Below, one piece after another: positions 30,348 to 43,322 of a stretch of 64,000 nt of DNA. The notes under the pieces were generated by a model. That model did not search any database, was not told where the DNA came from, and was given only the letters and a program-made list of their open reading frames with translations. The position numbers and the translations under genes are program-made. Source of the stretch: Trichoplax adhaerens. Its lineage: Eukaryota; Placozoa; Uniplacotomia; Trichoplacea; Trichoplacidae. The stretch is taken from NCBI RefSeq assembly GCF_000150275.1, contig NW_002060958.1, forward strand, positions 938,272-1,002,271. Reading direction: 5' to 3'. Within the stretch, counting starts at the first letter, position 1, and each line of letters starts with the position of its first letter.

Positions 30348-31559
30348 TGGCAATGATATGCAATAGTGATTGTAATGCATTTTTGGTCCATCATGTCATT
30401 CCAGTCTATCGAGTACTCCAACTTGATGGCTTCTCTATGTAAGGAACTACAAGTGTAAAGTGTAGACGTCATTTGTCGATTGCAAGCTGGATGTAGGAAT
30501 ATTGCTAGCATTGGATTATTGTACTGTACTGTCGTCTATCCACTATTCTCGGCAATGATATGCAATAGTGATTGTAATGCATTTTTGGTCCATCATGTCA
30601 TTCCGGTCTATCGAGTACTCCAACTTGATGGCTTCTCTATGTAAGGACTACAAGCGTAAAGTGTAGACGTCATTTGTCGATTGCAAGCTGGATGTAGGAA
30701 TATTGCTAGCATTGGATTATTGTACTGTACTGTCGTCTATCCACTATTCTCGGCAATGATATGCAATAGTGATTGTAATGCATTTTTGGTCCATCATGTC
30801 ATTCCAGTCTATCGAGTACTCCAACTTGATGGCTTCTCTATGTAAGGAACTACAAGCGTAAAGTGTAGACGTCATTTGTCGATTGCAAGCTGGATGTAGG
30901 AATATTGCTAGCATTGGATTATTGTACTGTACTGTCGTCTATCCACTATTCTCGGCAATGATATGCAATAGTGATTGTAATGCATTTTTGGTCCATCATG
31001 TCATTCCAGTCTATCGAGTACTCCAACTTGATGGCTTCTCTATGTAAGGAACTACAAGCGTAAAGTGTAGACGTCATTTGTCGATTGCAAGCTGGATGTA
31101 GGAATATTGCTAGCATTGGATTATTGTACTGTACTGTCGTCTATCCACTATTCTCGGCAATGATATGCAATAGTGATTGTAATGCATTTTTGGTCCATCA
31201 TGTCATTCCAGTCTATCGAGTACTCCAACTTGATGGCTTCTCTATGTAAGGAACTACAAGCGTAAAGTGTAGACGTCATTTGTCGATTGCAAGCTGGATG
31301 TAGGAATATTGCTAGCATTGGATTATTGTACTGTACTGTCGTCTATCCACTATTCTCGGCAATGATATGCAATAGTGATTGTAATGCATTTTTGGTCCAT
31401 CATGTCATTCCAGTCTATCGAGTACTCTAACTTGATGGCTTCTCTATGTAAGGAACTACAAGCGTAAAGTGTAGACGTCATTTGTCGATTGTAAGCTGGA
31501 TGTAGGAATATTGCTAGCATTGGATTATTGTACTGTACTGTCGTCTATCTACTATTCTC
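30348..31559. repeat. 202-bp tandem repeat, six near-identical copies
   Basis: Unit begins GGCAATGATATGCAATAGTG and ends TGTACTGTACTGTCGTCTAT before CCACTATTCTC. Copies start at 30348, 30551, 30752, 30954, 31156 and 31358. They differ by only a handful of single-base changes or one-base indels, so the array expanded or was homogenised recently. Each unit carries one TACTGTAC-type word. None of the six frames is open through the unit. Confidence 0.96.
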
Positions 31560-32704
31560 AGTGAGCCATGTTGGCTACGAATCCACTGTAGGGGGAAAAA
31601 AGGAGGAAAAACCACCTCAAAGAGTCGCCAATGAATTTCTCACTTTGAAAATTGCTGTGTGATTTCACGATGATCAAGTGGAACTTTGACTTGTCAGCGT
31701 CGTCACTATTGCAAAAATAATCAATCTATCTCTCCTTATTGGCTACAAACTGTCATGCCACTGGCAATACTTACCAAGAAAGCTTGCCTTGATTTTAATT
31801 TCTTTGAATGATTAAGTTATTAAAAGTGCAATTTGGCAAGTACTTGAAGGAAAATTGGTCGCAATTTTTCACTGACAGTAATTTTGAATGAACAATGTTG
31901 TCCCACTGTGGTTGAAGGCGTTGTGTAGTGTCAGCGCTGTCACTTCACTTGCAAGATATCGCTCGCTCCTGTCGATGGAGAACGACTACTATGGACGATC
32001 ATCATTATTGGCTAGGGTACCGGTACGGTACGCACTGGACCGAGTCCCCAGTGACACCTTGTCGACGAGTGAGGCTCCAACTTGGAGTCAAACATGGCCA
32101 ACGGCTGACCTGTTCCAGTGTGACTTGTGTCGATCAACGTTGCAAACGATTCAAGCGTTGGATTGCATTGTTTGAAGCCATTGATAATCCACGGTGGTGT
32201 TATTGTTGCAAGCAACACGTGAGCCAAAAGTGGCGCGAAATACCAAAGCAATAATGCGATTTGGCGCGAAAGCTATGTGACGTATGGACGTTGATCAAAA
32301 GCGTAGGATTGCGTTTGGCTCCTGTGACAAACTTACACCACCGGACAAAAACTTTCCAACAAGGCAAAGACGAAGAGCCAATATACAATTCTACAATCTA
32401 CAGTATAGTAGGCTGGACAATTTAACCACAATGAACCATAACATGATTTGTTGAAAGCCCTACTGTGCTGCACAGTATCAACTTACAAGTTGAAAGCAAC
32501 CATTGGTCGTTGCTTTCCATTTTCTGTATTTCAAATTTCTGCACAACGTGTACAATATTATTGTTCTGTCCTGACCATACCGTACAATTCAATCGTCACT
32601 GCTTTCCTTTACTACTGCACTTTAGTACTTTACTTTAAAAGACGTTCGATGTGCTCTTCTCTACTTGTCTCTGATTGGCTATCCTATACGGTCATTCATT
32701 CCAG
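31560..32704. other. Unassigned region with two overlapping open frames
   Basis: This 1.1 kb is somewhat less AT-rich than its surroundings. Between 31888 and 32254 two plus-strand frames are open together (95 and 108 codons). One contains cysteine pairs (CVDQRC, CYCC), but neither has a family signature. With two frames open at once, neither is supported as a gene. Confidence 0.35.
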
Positions 32705-33665
32705 CTAGGATCAAACTACAGACTCCAACGCTCTCTAAAAATTGCAAACTACAGACTCCAACAGTCTGTAAAAATTGCAAACTACAGACTCCAACGCTCT
32801 GTAAAAATTGCAAACTACAGGCTCAAACGCTCTGTAAAAATTGCAAACTACAGACTCCAACAGTCTGTAAAAATTGCAAACTACAGACTCAACAGTCTGT
32901 AAAAATTGCAAACTACAGACTCCAACAGTCTGTAAAAATTGCAAACTACAGACTCCAACAGTCTGTAAAAATTGCAAACTACAGACTCCAACAGTCTGTA
33001 AAAATTGCAAACTACAGACTCCAACGCTCTCTAAAAATTGCAAACTACAGACTCCAACGGTCTGTAAAAATTGCAAACTACAGACTCCAACGGTCTGTAA
33101 AAATTGCAAACTACAGACTCCAACGGTCTGTAAAAATTGCAAACTACAGACTCCAACAGTCTGTAAAAATTGCAAACTACAGACTCCAACGCTCTGTAAA
33201 AATTGCAAACTACAGACTCCAACGGTCTGTAAAAATTGCAAACTACAGACTCCAACGGTCTGTAAAAATTGCAAACTACAGACTCCAACAGTCTGTAAAA
33301 ATTGCAAACTACAGACTCCAACGCTCTGTAAAAATTGCAAACTACAGGCTCAAACGCTCTCTAAAAATTGCAAACTACAGACTCCAACAGTCTGTAAAAA
33401 TTGCAAACTACAGGCTCAAACGCTCTGTAAAAATTGCAAACTACAGACTCCAACAGGCTGTAAAAATTGCAAACTACAGACTCCAACAGTCTGTAAAAAT
33501 TGCAAACTACAGACTCCAACGCTCTCTAAAAATTGCAAACTACAGACTCCAACGGTCTGTAAAAATTGCAAACTACAGACTCCAACGCTCTCTAAAAATT
33601 GCAAATTACAGACTCCAACGGAACTACAGACTCCAACGCTCTCTAAAAATTGCAAACTACAGATC
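32705..33665. repeat. 33-bp tandem satellite, about 29 copies
   Basis: Unit GACTCCAACAGTCTGTAAAA followed by ATTGCAAACTACA. Variation is concentrated at the CAACAGTCTG segment (AGTCTG, GGTCTG, GCTCTG, GCTCTC) and in a GGCTCAAAC variant. The period is a multiple of three and the unit lacks stops in several frames, so long open frames run through it on both strands: 338 and 270 codons on plus, 201 on minus. An incomplete unit at about 33617-33631 and a one-base deletion at about 32889 shift frames. Confidence 0.96.
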
Positions 33666-33779
33666 CTCTATCAGGGTCTAAAATAATGCAAACCATCGCC
33701 AGGTGGATCTACGCCAAGTAGATCCTGCGAGGGATTAACTTGAAATTCATTCCATGACTATTTCTACGCAAGAAATGGC

Positions 33780-34740
33780 TTTTGAGGATGATGATAGTCA
33801 TTTTATACTATTTCACTCGACTTTGGCCACACAGTCTGTTCGTTTTGTCTCGTTGGATCGTGACAAAGTGTTCATGACTGAGCAGAAAGTTGCACTAAAA
33901 AGGACAACTTGCCAGCAATTCCGGAAATACTATTTGACACTACTTTGGCCACACAGGCTGCTCGTTCTGCCTAGCTTGATCGTTACAAAGTGTTCATGAC
34001 TGTAAAAGCTGAGCAGAGTGTTGCACTAAAAAGGACAACTTGCCGGTAATTCCATACTATTTTACACTACTTTGACCACACAGCCTGCTCGTTCTGCCTA
34101 GTTGGATCATTACAAAAAAATCATATTCCTGTTGAAAACTGTAAAGCTGAGCAGAAAGTTGCACTAAAAAGGACAACTTGCCAGTAATTCCGGAAATACT
34201 ATTTTACACTACTTTGACCACACAGCCTGCTCGTTTTGTCTAATTTGATCTTTACAAAGTCTTCATGACTGTAAAAGCTGAGCAGAATGTTGCACTAAAA
34301 AGGATAACTTGCTAGTAATTCCGGAAATACTATTTTACACTACTTTGGCCACACAGGCTGCTCGTTTTGTCTAGTTTGATCTTTACAAAGTCTTCATGAC
34401 TGTAAAAGCTGAGCAGAATGTTGCACTAAAAAGGATAACTTGCCAGTAATTCCGGAAATACTATTTTACACTACTTTGGCCACACAGGCTGTTCGTTTTG
34501 TCTAGCTTGATCATCACGAAGAACTATATCGATGTTTAAGACTGTCGAGCTGAGCTGAATGTGCACTAAAATGGATAAACTTGCTAGTAGTTCTACACTA
34601 TTTTACAACACTTTAACCACTCAGGCTGCTCGTTTTGCCTAGTTTAATCGTTACAAAAGAATCCATATTTCTCTTCATGACTGTAAAGCTGAGCATAAAT
34701 GGGCACTGAGATGACAAACTTGCTACAAGAGATCATTTCA
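33780..34740. repeat. Degenerate tandem repeat of about 131 bp, seven copies
   Basis: Marker ACTTTGGCCACACAG or variants recur at about 33822, 33942, 34069, 34211, 34342, 34473 and 34609, giving spacings of 121-142 bases. The two central spacings are exactly 131 and those copies are the most alike. Outer copies are eroded. Each unit contains GCTGAGCAGAAAGTTGCACT and a CTCGTTTTGTCTAGTTTGAT block. Confidence 0.88.
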
Positions 34741-36397
34741 TAGACTAAAGATAGGAAAGCTCAATTTTTTCCAAATGGAATTGGACTACAAAAACTGATA
34801 TGGCCAAAAAAGTTGCTTTGCTCAGCGGAATAGAATAGAGACTGCAATGACAAACTCGTTCAAGGAAATAATTTCCCACTGTAGACAGTAGATAACAAGG
34901 CTATCGCTAGTTTGATTGCAAAATGTAAAATCATTAATACTCTTTTAGCATCGCTGATCAGAATATGTATTGAAATTCATAAAGTTACTGTGGGAAACAG
35001 TTTCACCGACAAAAATTGTAAAATGTGATGCCTTGATCATCTATTTATAATTTACTTGAGTAAATGAATGCTCTTGCACATTCCTCAAGTAATCTTACTT
35101 ATAGGAGCTTCAAGAATCGTTGAAATCAATGCTGAATTGTTGTTATACCATCAATTTCACGGTATGGCGTGTATTACATATATCACCAATATCTCTTCAC
35201 GCATACCGCAATTTCTTGGGTTTGTGCCAATAGCTGTCGTATCCATGTCTTTAATTTTTAGCAGCAGATAATACCGTACCATGAGAAAAAGCCAATAGCC
35301 ATAACAATTTATTTTACTTGCTATGACAGTTGCGTCCTCCATTCGTCCATCGCTCTAATATAGTTCATGACATGGATTGACTTATTTTTTTCCCCCCAAT
35401 TTTCCTATATCTGCAGTATACGCGTATACCCGTATATAATTAATGAAATACTTTATTCAACAGCATCGCATTCAATTCACAAAAATCGAGCTCAATGCAA
35501 GTTATAGCCATGTTGCAGCATCGACTTGTGCTAAGCTCGCCATTGAGTTGATAATCATGATTTTACAAATATGAACGCAAAATTTATTGACAAATCTGCA
35601 ATGCTTGCCACTACCATGGACTCCTAAAGGTCTTCTTTTAGTAGTCCATGCTACTACCATGAATGACTCAATCTTGCCAATCCTTCCGTTGGCAGTAGTC
35701 ATGGATGGAATGATCGCTATCCATCGTTTGAACGGATTTATTTATTTATTTTATTGACTACTATACTTATACGATGGACTATTGCTATACCGTGCTTGAA
35801 AGCCTTATTCATACACTACTAAATTCCCCGATAAATTTACTAGTTCTTGCCTTATTGTATCCAACAATTGTTATTATAATATTATGACGCAATGATTCCA
35901 TAATTAATTAAGCAATTGCTCTAGTTGGCGTATTGTCATCCATTGGCATCTGTTGCCCTGCAATTTATCCTATCGTACTCTGCAAGTAGGATGTAATTGG
36001 CGTTGGAAGTGATGGATGTGATCAATGGCCACGATGAAAATTGAACGGGATTGATCGACGGTGATGATCATCTTATAATTCGTCTCGATAGTAAAAATAG
36101 GTTGGCTAGTCAAGTAGTGATGATGATTAGAAGTGATTCTTGCTCTCTCTTTCGATCATATATGGTACAGCAGCATTGGATGTAATAGTGCACACAACTT
36201 GTCGATTCCCAAGCAATCATTTGCTTGCTCTAGCTTTAAACTAGTTTCAATAATGTACTTAGAAAGAAAACTGTATGAGATAGAAATAAACTTGACTGTA
36301 ATCTAATCTCCATTTTTTTTTTTTACTTTCAATACATTAATTATTATTAAATCAATGTGAGATTACAACTTAATTATCTTAATTAGGTGGATAAAGG
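34741..36397. other. Intergenic, POFUT2 upstream
   Basis: No gene, array or conserved site recognised. Short open frames at about 35068-35342 and 35502-35702 lack coding character. A run of T at 36309-36325 lies shortly before POFUT2. Confidence 0.5.
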
Positions 36398-39194
36398 ATG
36401 AAGACGAAGATCCGCTCGATTTGTTATTTACCTTTAGTTATGCTATTGATGGTGGCCACTCATGCACAGCATGACGATAACGAGGCTGAACATCAACAGG
36501 ATACTTCTCATGCATTTCTACCTTCCAATACTGATCACATACAAGTTACTTCTTCAACTCATCGTAACCGCTACTTAATTTATGATGTCAACGATAGCGA
36601 AGGATTTAATCTAAGACGAGATGTTTACATGCGAATAGCCAATTTAATTATTCAACTCAATCAACGCCAACACTATCATTGGACTTTGGTTCTTCCTCCT
36701 TGGAAGAGAATGTATCATTGGCGATCAACTCCATCTCCAAAGCAATTTCCTTTACCATGGAAAACATTCTTCGATATCTCAAGTTTAAATAAATTCATTC
36801 CTGTCATGGAATATCAAGATTATATCAATCAATTTGGTCAAACCATTGATGAAATTATCTATTTACAACCCTATCCTGATCCATTTGAAGGCGGTCAATT
36901 TGTCGATAAAGTTGAAGAAACCAATTGTCAATCTAATCAAAAATATAAATTAATGAATGGAAATTACTATGGCTATTTCTTTGGTCTGAAGGGTATTACT
37001 GCTCGAAAATTGCGCTGTATGTTGGCTCAAGGTATGACTAGTATTATCATTCCAAAATTGCAGCAGAGCAAAGCCAGGTAATGTCCAAATGAATTGAAGG
37101 TTAAAATTATGCTCCTTTTCACTCTCTATAGCAACGATACAACAGCTCCATAAAAGCAAATTGACATACTGTAATAGTATTACTATCTTGCTTTAAAGCA
37201 AACTAGACAACATGGAGTCGTTTTTATGAAATAGTCTTACCAAATTTCTCTGACCTTTGCGTTGTAAAACTTGTTGATTGACTGTTGATGATAGCATCCA
37301 TTTCCTGCAATGGCTAGAACCAAGAAACTTTCAATTACAATAATTGCCCCCTATAGTGTGTAGGCAGGGACTTTTAAGACTAATATTAGCCTTAAAAGTC
37401 CTTGGTATAGGCCTGTACCTACAGTATTCTATGACTCTATCTGATTTCGCGTAAATTACAAAGTCTATCCCTTTCTTTATATCAAATTTACAATGCATGT
37501 TATATTTGCTACATACTCGTATATTGATAGGCAAGGGTTAGGATATTCAGTTTTAGGTATGATCAGCAATTTTTAAGGTAAATCTTTCGTTAACTTAATC
37601 ATACGTTGCAATCCATGAACTTTACTCTTTCCCATTGGAATGTATATTTTCCCTTCACGATTTTATTCTCTATGAGCTACTACACCTTTTTAGGTACGCT
37701 TATATTACAAAAATAGCACCAATATTCCAATAACACAGTACGAGTTATAAGAATCGCAATGATGGGTTGGATAAGACATGTTACAAATGATGCTTTCTTT
37801 TCCAATGAAATGACATTGAATCCAGGATTTATACAGTAGTCCCTATAGGCTGCTGTAATTTTTTATACATATGATCAAAATATAATAATCATCAAATACT
37901 AAAGAAATAATGACTAGGATAAATTATGTCACTACCGTGACTGATCCAGTCGTAACCTCTTGACATCCATTAATTTACTCCAGCGTGTCCATAATTCTAA
38001 CATAGCAGATCAATTTATTCAATTTTTGCATTAACAACTTTTACCTGTAAAAGAGGGCAACCTCTTTGTGTCTTCTAAGTTAAAGATTTATAGCGTTTAC
38101 CCGGCAAGGCAGAGGAAAATATTTTATGCAAATAGAACTAATATCTGTAAATTCGTTTCTATTTTTTGTATTTTAGGCTAATATTACTTGATCGAGCCGA
38201 AAACTTGCTACACGAAGCATATGGCCAGGTTGGCTACTGGAATGTAAGTAACTATTCTATTCTGAAGAGATGCATTGGAAAATTGCTAACTTATCAATCA
38301 TACACATTTCACTTCAATTACAGCACTCTATAAACTTATTGAACTCAAAGTTGTAATAATATTTACGGTTACGTTAGCTTTTTGAAATAGAGTACTAGCA
38401 GATATACTCGTAAATGCAATAGTTTGAATGCTAATTCAAGATGACCTCAAAATAGCTAAAATGAGAAAATTACTCCTTATTTTTTATAGTCTAGAAGAAG
38501 TTTAGTATTTGCTAAACATTTACGTGATGAAGGTAATCGCTATCGCCAAGAAATTTTGAATTCAACGGATGAACAAGATCATATTGTAAGGCATTCAGAC
38601 TGGCGATTGCTGAATGTAAAAAAGAGCAAAAAGAGAGGTGGTAATTATTTGGCCGTTCATTTACGTAGAAGAGATTTCTTGCAAGGCCGCAAAAATGATA
38701 TTCCATCTCTTGAAGAAGCCGTCCTCCAGATTAAGTCAGCTATGAAAAAAACGAATCTTTCCAAGGTTTTCCTCGCTACTGATGCTGAAGAATCAGGTTT
38801 GAATAGCATTCGAGACCAAATGGAGATTATGCTTTGCTATGTTACTAGTTAGTACAGCATGAGGCCAATGCATTCCAAGTAATGTAGATTGACTAAAGTA
38901 TTTCTATTTACACCCACAGAAATTGCTATATTAAAATCGAAGCTTCCTATCAACACCTACCAAGCTACACCTGATAGGATTCAACAATTTGGCGATGGTG
39001 GTATCGCAATTATTGATCAATGGATCTGTGCTCATGCGAAATATTTCATCGGCTCTAAGGAATCAACCTTTTCTTTCCGTATTTATGAAGAGCGAGAACT
39101 GATGGGTTTCAAGTCCAAAATGACTTATAATCAACTCTGTAATCATCATCAATCAAATTGTGAAGGCCCTTCTGAATGGAAAGTAGTCTATTAA
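36398..39194 (+). CDS. POFUT2: GDP-fucose protein O-fucosyltransferase 2, complete
   Basis: ER enzyme (GT68) that adds O-fucose to Ser/Thr in folded thrombospondin type 1 repeats. Four exons, 36398-37077, 38177-38243, 38490-38796 and 38920-39194, join in phases 2, 0 and 1 to give 442 residues, close to the usual 430. Residues 1-23 form a signal peptide (YLPLVMLLMVATHA). RYLIYDVNDSEGFNLRRDVY contains the Glu (about residue 68) equivalent to the catalytic base reported for the human enzyme. LPPWKRMYHW follows. Donor-site motifs are NYLAVHLRRRDF, VFLATDAEES and AIIDQWICAHAKYFIG with STFSFRIYEER. The chain ends WKVVY with no KDEL-type signal. All expected motifs are present. Confidence 0.96.
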
Positions 39195-39229
39195 ATTCAA
39201 ATCGATGAAAGCATAGGACTTTGATTCAA

Positions 39230-39235
39230 AATAAA
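39230..39235 (+). terminator. Polyadenylation signal AATAAA of POFUT2
   Basis: AATAAA 35 bases after the POFUT2 stop codon. Confidence 0.55.
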
Positions 39236-40686
39236 ATTGTAAACTGCACATGTCAAGATTATCCATCTGTGATGAAACAAAATAAAGCGACAAAGTATGT
39301 CTCAAGTTTAATGGTGTCATAGCATCTCTTCTAACTTCAAATTTAAAGAAGGGGAATCCATTTGATAATGACAGCAAATCGACCGCAATAAACTCACTTG
39401 CTTGCGAAATAGATGTAATAGAGTTAATTTCCTACGGTGTAATACAGCATTACAGTATTTCTATCGACACAGTATCCACATAGAACGATCGATCAATACA
39501 GCCATTGCATTTTAGTCATAAACTTTGGTGCTTATTTTATTTCCTTATGCCTTTTTGGGTTTAGCGAGCCTGACCGCGTTTCGAATGCATCCACAACGGT
39601 TAATACCAGACACGACATTATTAGATAATAATAATATTATAATAACATGAGTAATAATATGAATCATCATAATAATATTATAGATAATAATATTAATAAT
39701 ATTAATAATAACATGTTTGATTTCAGAATGATATTACAACTGAACAGATCATAGCAAGTATCCATACAGGATGCGATAGTGCAAAAATTAAAGATATAAT
39801 GAAATTAGAAATGATATAAAAATGGCTATAACGTCATCAGATAATTTTGCATATAGTTTAGTTGAACAATTGCGACTTTAAAAAAGACATCGTGCACGCA
39901 TTCAACATGGCTAGAAAGCGCGGATAAAATAACATCAATATTACAAATGCAAACATTGAATAAAACATGCATTAATGACAGAATCAACTGAATTTACGAT
40001 ATCAGCCGTTAATAAATACTTTTTGGTAGTCTCTTGGAAGGTTAGTGCAGAATATGGTCTGATGATGATGTTAAGCATGTTATAGGATTGGTTAATGAAT
40101 TCACTGCACATAGCATATACTGTACAACAACGATATTAAATCATAATAATAACGTCATCTAATTGACTTTTGCTTTGCAGAATAATTCACTGAGTAATCT
40201 TTAGCGTTAACGATACCATATTCAGTACTAGTATTGTGAATTTGAGAAGATAATTTGTTGTGATTTATCGCAACTTGAGCATACATATAAAGTAGACCAA
40301 GAAAACAAACAGCAGCATAAAGCTGAAATTGAACGGTATAATTCTATCTCGTTGTAGAATAAAGAGTATAGAAAATGTATTAGAGGTAGGTAAATGTTTT
40401 TAGTATAAATGAAGAATAATCATAGTAATTTTCTCTTTTTAAAGTAATCGGTTAATATGAAGGTTATGACGGCGAGTGAATAGAAATATTAAAGAAACAT
40501 GCAAGCGGTAAAGATACTGTAATTATACAGTAGTTAAGCGTTAGAAAAACATAGCCATGCTGTGCGTATTAAATCTGTGTCAGTCTTAGGAAGAAACAAA
40601 ATAGTTAATAGAAAATTTGTCGTCTAATCTAATGCACTACCTATTTGATAAATAGATATAAGCATAGAATCGAATATGAAATATTA
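39236..40686. other. Intergenic with AT trinucleotide-like tract
   Basis: Separates convergent POFUT2 and DLGAP/HURP. Holds a low-complexity AATAAT/ATT tract at about 39625-39715 (ATAATAATATTATAATAACA and similar). No gene is seen. Confidence 0.6.
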
Positions 40687-43322
40687 TCATTTATAATTAG
40701 ACGGGGATTCAATGATCATAACATCGGGTGCATAGATTTCAATCGAATCGGACATTCTTTTAGGCACTCGTTTTCTGCCCTCCTTTTTCATTTCTTGTAA
40801 CTGCTTTCTAAATAATTCCCTAACTCTAGCTTTCTCTTCTGCCTGCGGTGAAGGCTGTGGTGGTTCAGTAGCTTGTTTCTCTACCGCTGATTGTCTAAGC
40901 ATTACTTTTCGCTTACTAGATGAAGAAGTCTTAACAAGAGAAAATTTGACGTGTATTACACCATGAGTTATACATTGTATATATATTGAACGATTAATAA
41001 AAATTGAACTGTATAAAATTGAAAATTCTACTCTCGGGTTAACTTCCCAATTGGAAAAACTCATGGGAAATTGTAAAGCATCATAATCTACTTACTTTGA
41101 CTACATTTTTACAATCATCATTTTCTGCCCAATCATTGTCTTTACAAAGTTGTAAACTCTTAAATGCCTCGGTAACACTATCAACCTAGTAGGAAAATAA
41201 AGGATTTCATCTCAATATGAATTGAAAAGAAATGATAATGCAACGTATTCAATTTGGTGCAACGGTAATTTAAAAATCTATAATGTATGTTTAGTTCTCT
41301 TTTCACGTTTATGGTATCAATATGGTGAAAATGACTTTTATTGCGATAGTTCTACAATGTTGCTAATTCATGGGTAAATATCTGCATATTTACAGTAAAA
41401 ACAATACCATGATTATGTAATGTATGCGTATACAGTATAGCTTTAAGTAAGAAAATTTGCAAAATTATCGGTCTGTCGATGCCACTACTATCGATAGGTA
41501 AAATATTATTTAACACTTTGCTATCGATTAGTCAACTTGTACCAATGTAAAAAAACACGCGAAAAAATTGCAAGCTAGCATCAATTTCCACTTGTCATGC
41601 ATTGAAAAATGCCTAACTAAATCATAATGTATACTGTACACGTCAAAGTGAAAGATGCTATCACAAACACCTACTTGGATTAATACCATATCCCAAAATC
41701 CTTGGAGATCGGATACTTTGGTTTCTCGACCATTTTCTACATCATCCTATAATATATCCGATTCGATTGATTGTATTAATATGAATACTATAGTATTCGT
41801 TATAAATGACAACATTAGCTCTTTTAATCGACACTATTATAGTGCATAGATATAATAGTCCAATCTTGGTTGTGATTTCTTGCATGAGCAATTTCTACTC
41901 TTCTCCATAACTATCACATTGTCTTTCTTAACATCAGTTGCAATAAAAAAAGCGACATACTCTTGGTGATAGCTAGTTTAAAGCTATGGTCAATTATCAC
42001 ACCTTTACAATGCTTACGTAAGCTATGCCATTTGCATGAAAGCATGATCTCAAATCTTCACAATGTACTCTATAACAGGTTGTGATAATTTGACGAGTCT
42101 AACATAACCAAGTACTACTGCCTCCTTCCACTGCTAGTTCTATGTCATACCGTAATATCGTCTACATACAACACTGCTCCATCTTAAGCTAGTATACTAT
42201 TATTTTTAGCCATGATAAAATGCTGCTAGTCACTGTAATATCTAGAAATGATTCATTATACTATTAGGGAAAATACTACAATATCGTCTACATGGATCAC
42301 CATTATCGGTCTATTGAATCTCCAGCTACTACACAAAAACCGCTTTTAGCCATGATAAAATGTTCAAGACTATTCTAATCACTTGAATATCAATTACATT
42401 ACCGAGTCTTAAGCTACTACACAAAACTGTTGTTAGCCATGATAAAAGGTTCAACATCATCCTCACCACTTGAATATCAGTTATCAAGATGTTGAAATGA
42501 TCCATTTTACACTATTAGCGAGCGAGTATACTATACAGTATCGTTTACATGCATCACTAATGATCGAGTCTCAAGCTACTACACAAAAAGCGTTTTTAGC
42601 TATGATAAAACATTCAAATGTATCACTTGAATATCAAGATGTAGAAATGATTCATTTTTATACTATTAGCGAGCGAGTCTACTGCAATCTCGTCTACTGT
42701 ACATGATGCATGCATCACCATTATGGGTTTATCGAGTCTTGAGCTACTACATCAAAACCGTCTTAAACCATGATAAAAATATTGCAGACTATCCGAATCA
42801 CTGGAATATTAAAATCTAGAAATGATCCATTTTTTGTAGTTTTTCCATGTTATACCATTAGGAAGAAAAACTACCGTCAAGACTATGGTAATGCTACTTG
42901 TATTGCATATGTAGTAATTTTGATACAATGATTATAAGCGATAATATGAAAGCACTTACACTAGTACCACATAACTTCCTAAACTGTTGAAATTTCTTAT
43001 TCAATAAAAGACCTGATTTGCCGATAGCAGCACGTATTCTTCCCAATGCTGTCCAATAACAACAATAATATGATGATGTTTTATAATTGATGAAACATTT
43101 TCATTCTGCTAGGTATCCATTATGATGAATGCAAACACTAGTATTTCTATCCACTAGTGTCAAAAAATAGTGCTATGGTAAGGAAATGGATAGCAAGTAC
43201 CATGTCGTTTTTACCTTCATCGGGGACATTTTCTTCATGAGCGACACCTTCCCAATATTGACAAAGACTTTTGAGTCTTTCTTCTTCCTTACAAACTATA
43301 TCGAGGAAATAGTTTCTATCCA
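40687..43322 (-). CDS. DLGAP/HURP family protein, GKAP-domain C-terminal part
   Basis: Five exons read on minus: 43215-43322 (NYFLDIVCKEEERLKSLCQY), 42960-43048 (ALGRIRAAIGKSGLLLNKKF, then QQFRKLC), 41675-41746 (DDVENGRETKVSDLQGFWDM), 41096-41185 (VDSVTEAFKSLQLCKDNDWA) and 40687-40929 (basic tail to the stop). All phases agree. IRAAIGKSGLLLNKKFQQF and DLQGFWDM are the signature of the GKAP domain shared by mitotic HURP (DLGAP5) and synaptic SAPAP (DLGAP1-4). The last exon is charged, with KARVRELFRKQLQEMKKEGR, and ends IESPSNYK. An in-frame ATG at 43322 opens the first recognised exon, but an acceptor TAG just before it suggests that the real N-terminus lies further right. HURP binds and bundles spindle microtubules through that missing N-terminal part, so HURP versus SAPAP cannot be decided. 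Confidence 0.87.
42120..42880. repeat. Degenerate tandem repeat inside a DLGAP/HURP intron
   Basis: TTAGCCATGATAAAA or variants recur at about 42206, 42346, 42433, 42596 and 42764, each with an AGCTACTACACAAAA block upstream and a CACTTGAATATCA block downstream. Spacing is irregular (about 90-170 bases), so copies are old and interrupted. Lies within the intron between 41747 and 42959. Confidence 0.7.

Noticed and set aside
31888-32254. Two overlapping plus-strand open frames with cysteine pairs
   Set aside because: Two frames are open at once, no family signature, no splice-supported extension and no good start context.
32665-33681. 338-codon open frame with 11-residue repeats
   Set aside because: It is the translation of the 33-bp satellite. 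Overlapping frames and the opposite strand are equally open, so openness is a product of the period, not of selection.
30348-34740. CRISPR-like regular repeats
   Set aside because: Units are contiguous tandem copies with no unique spacers, and the locus is eukaryotic.
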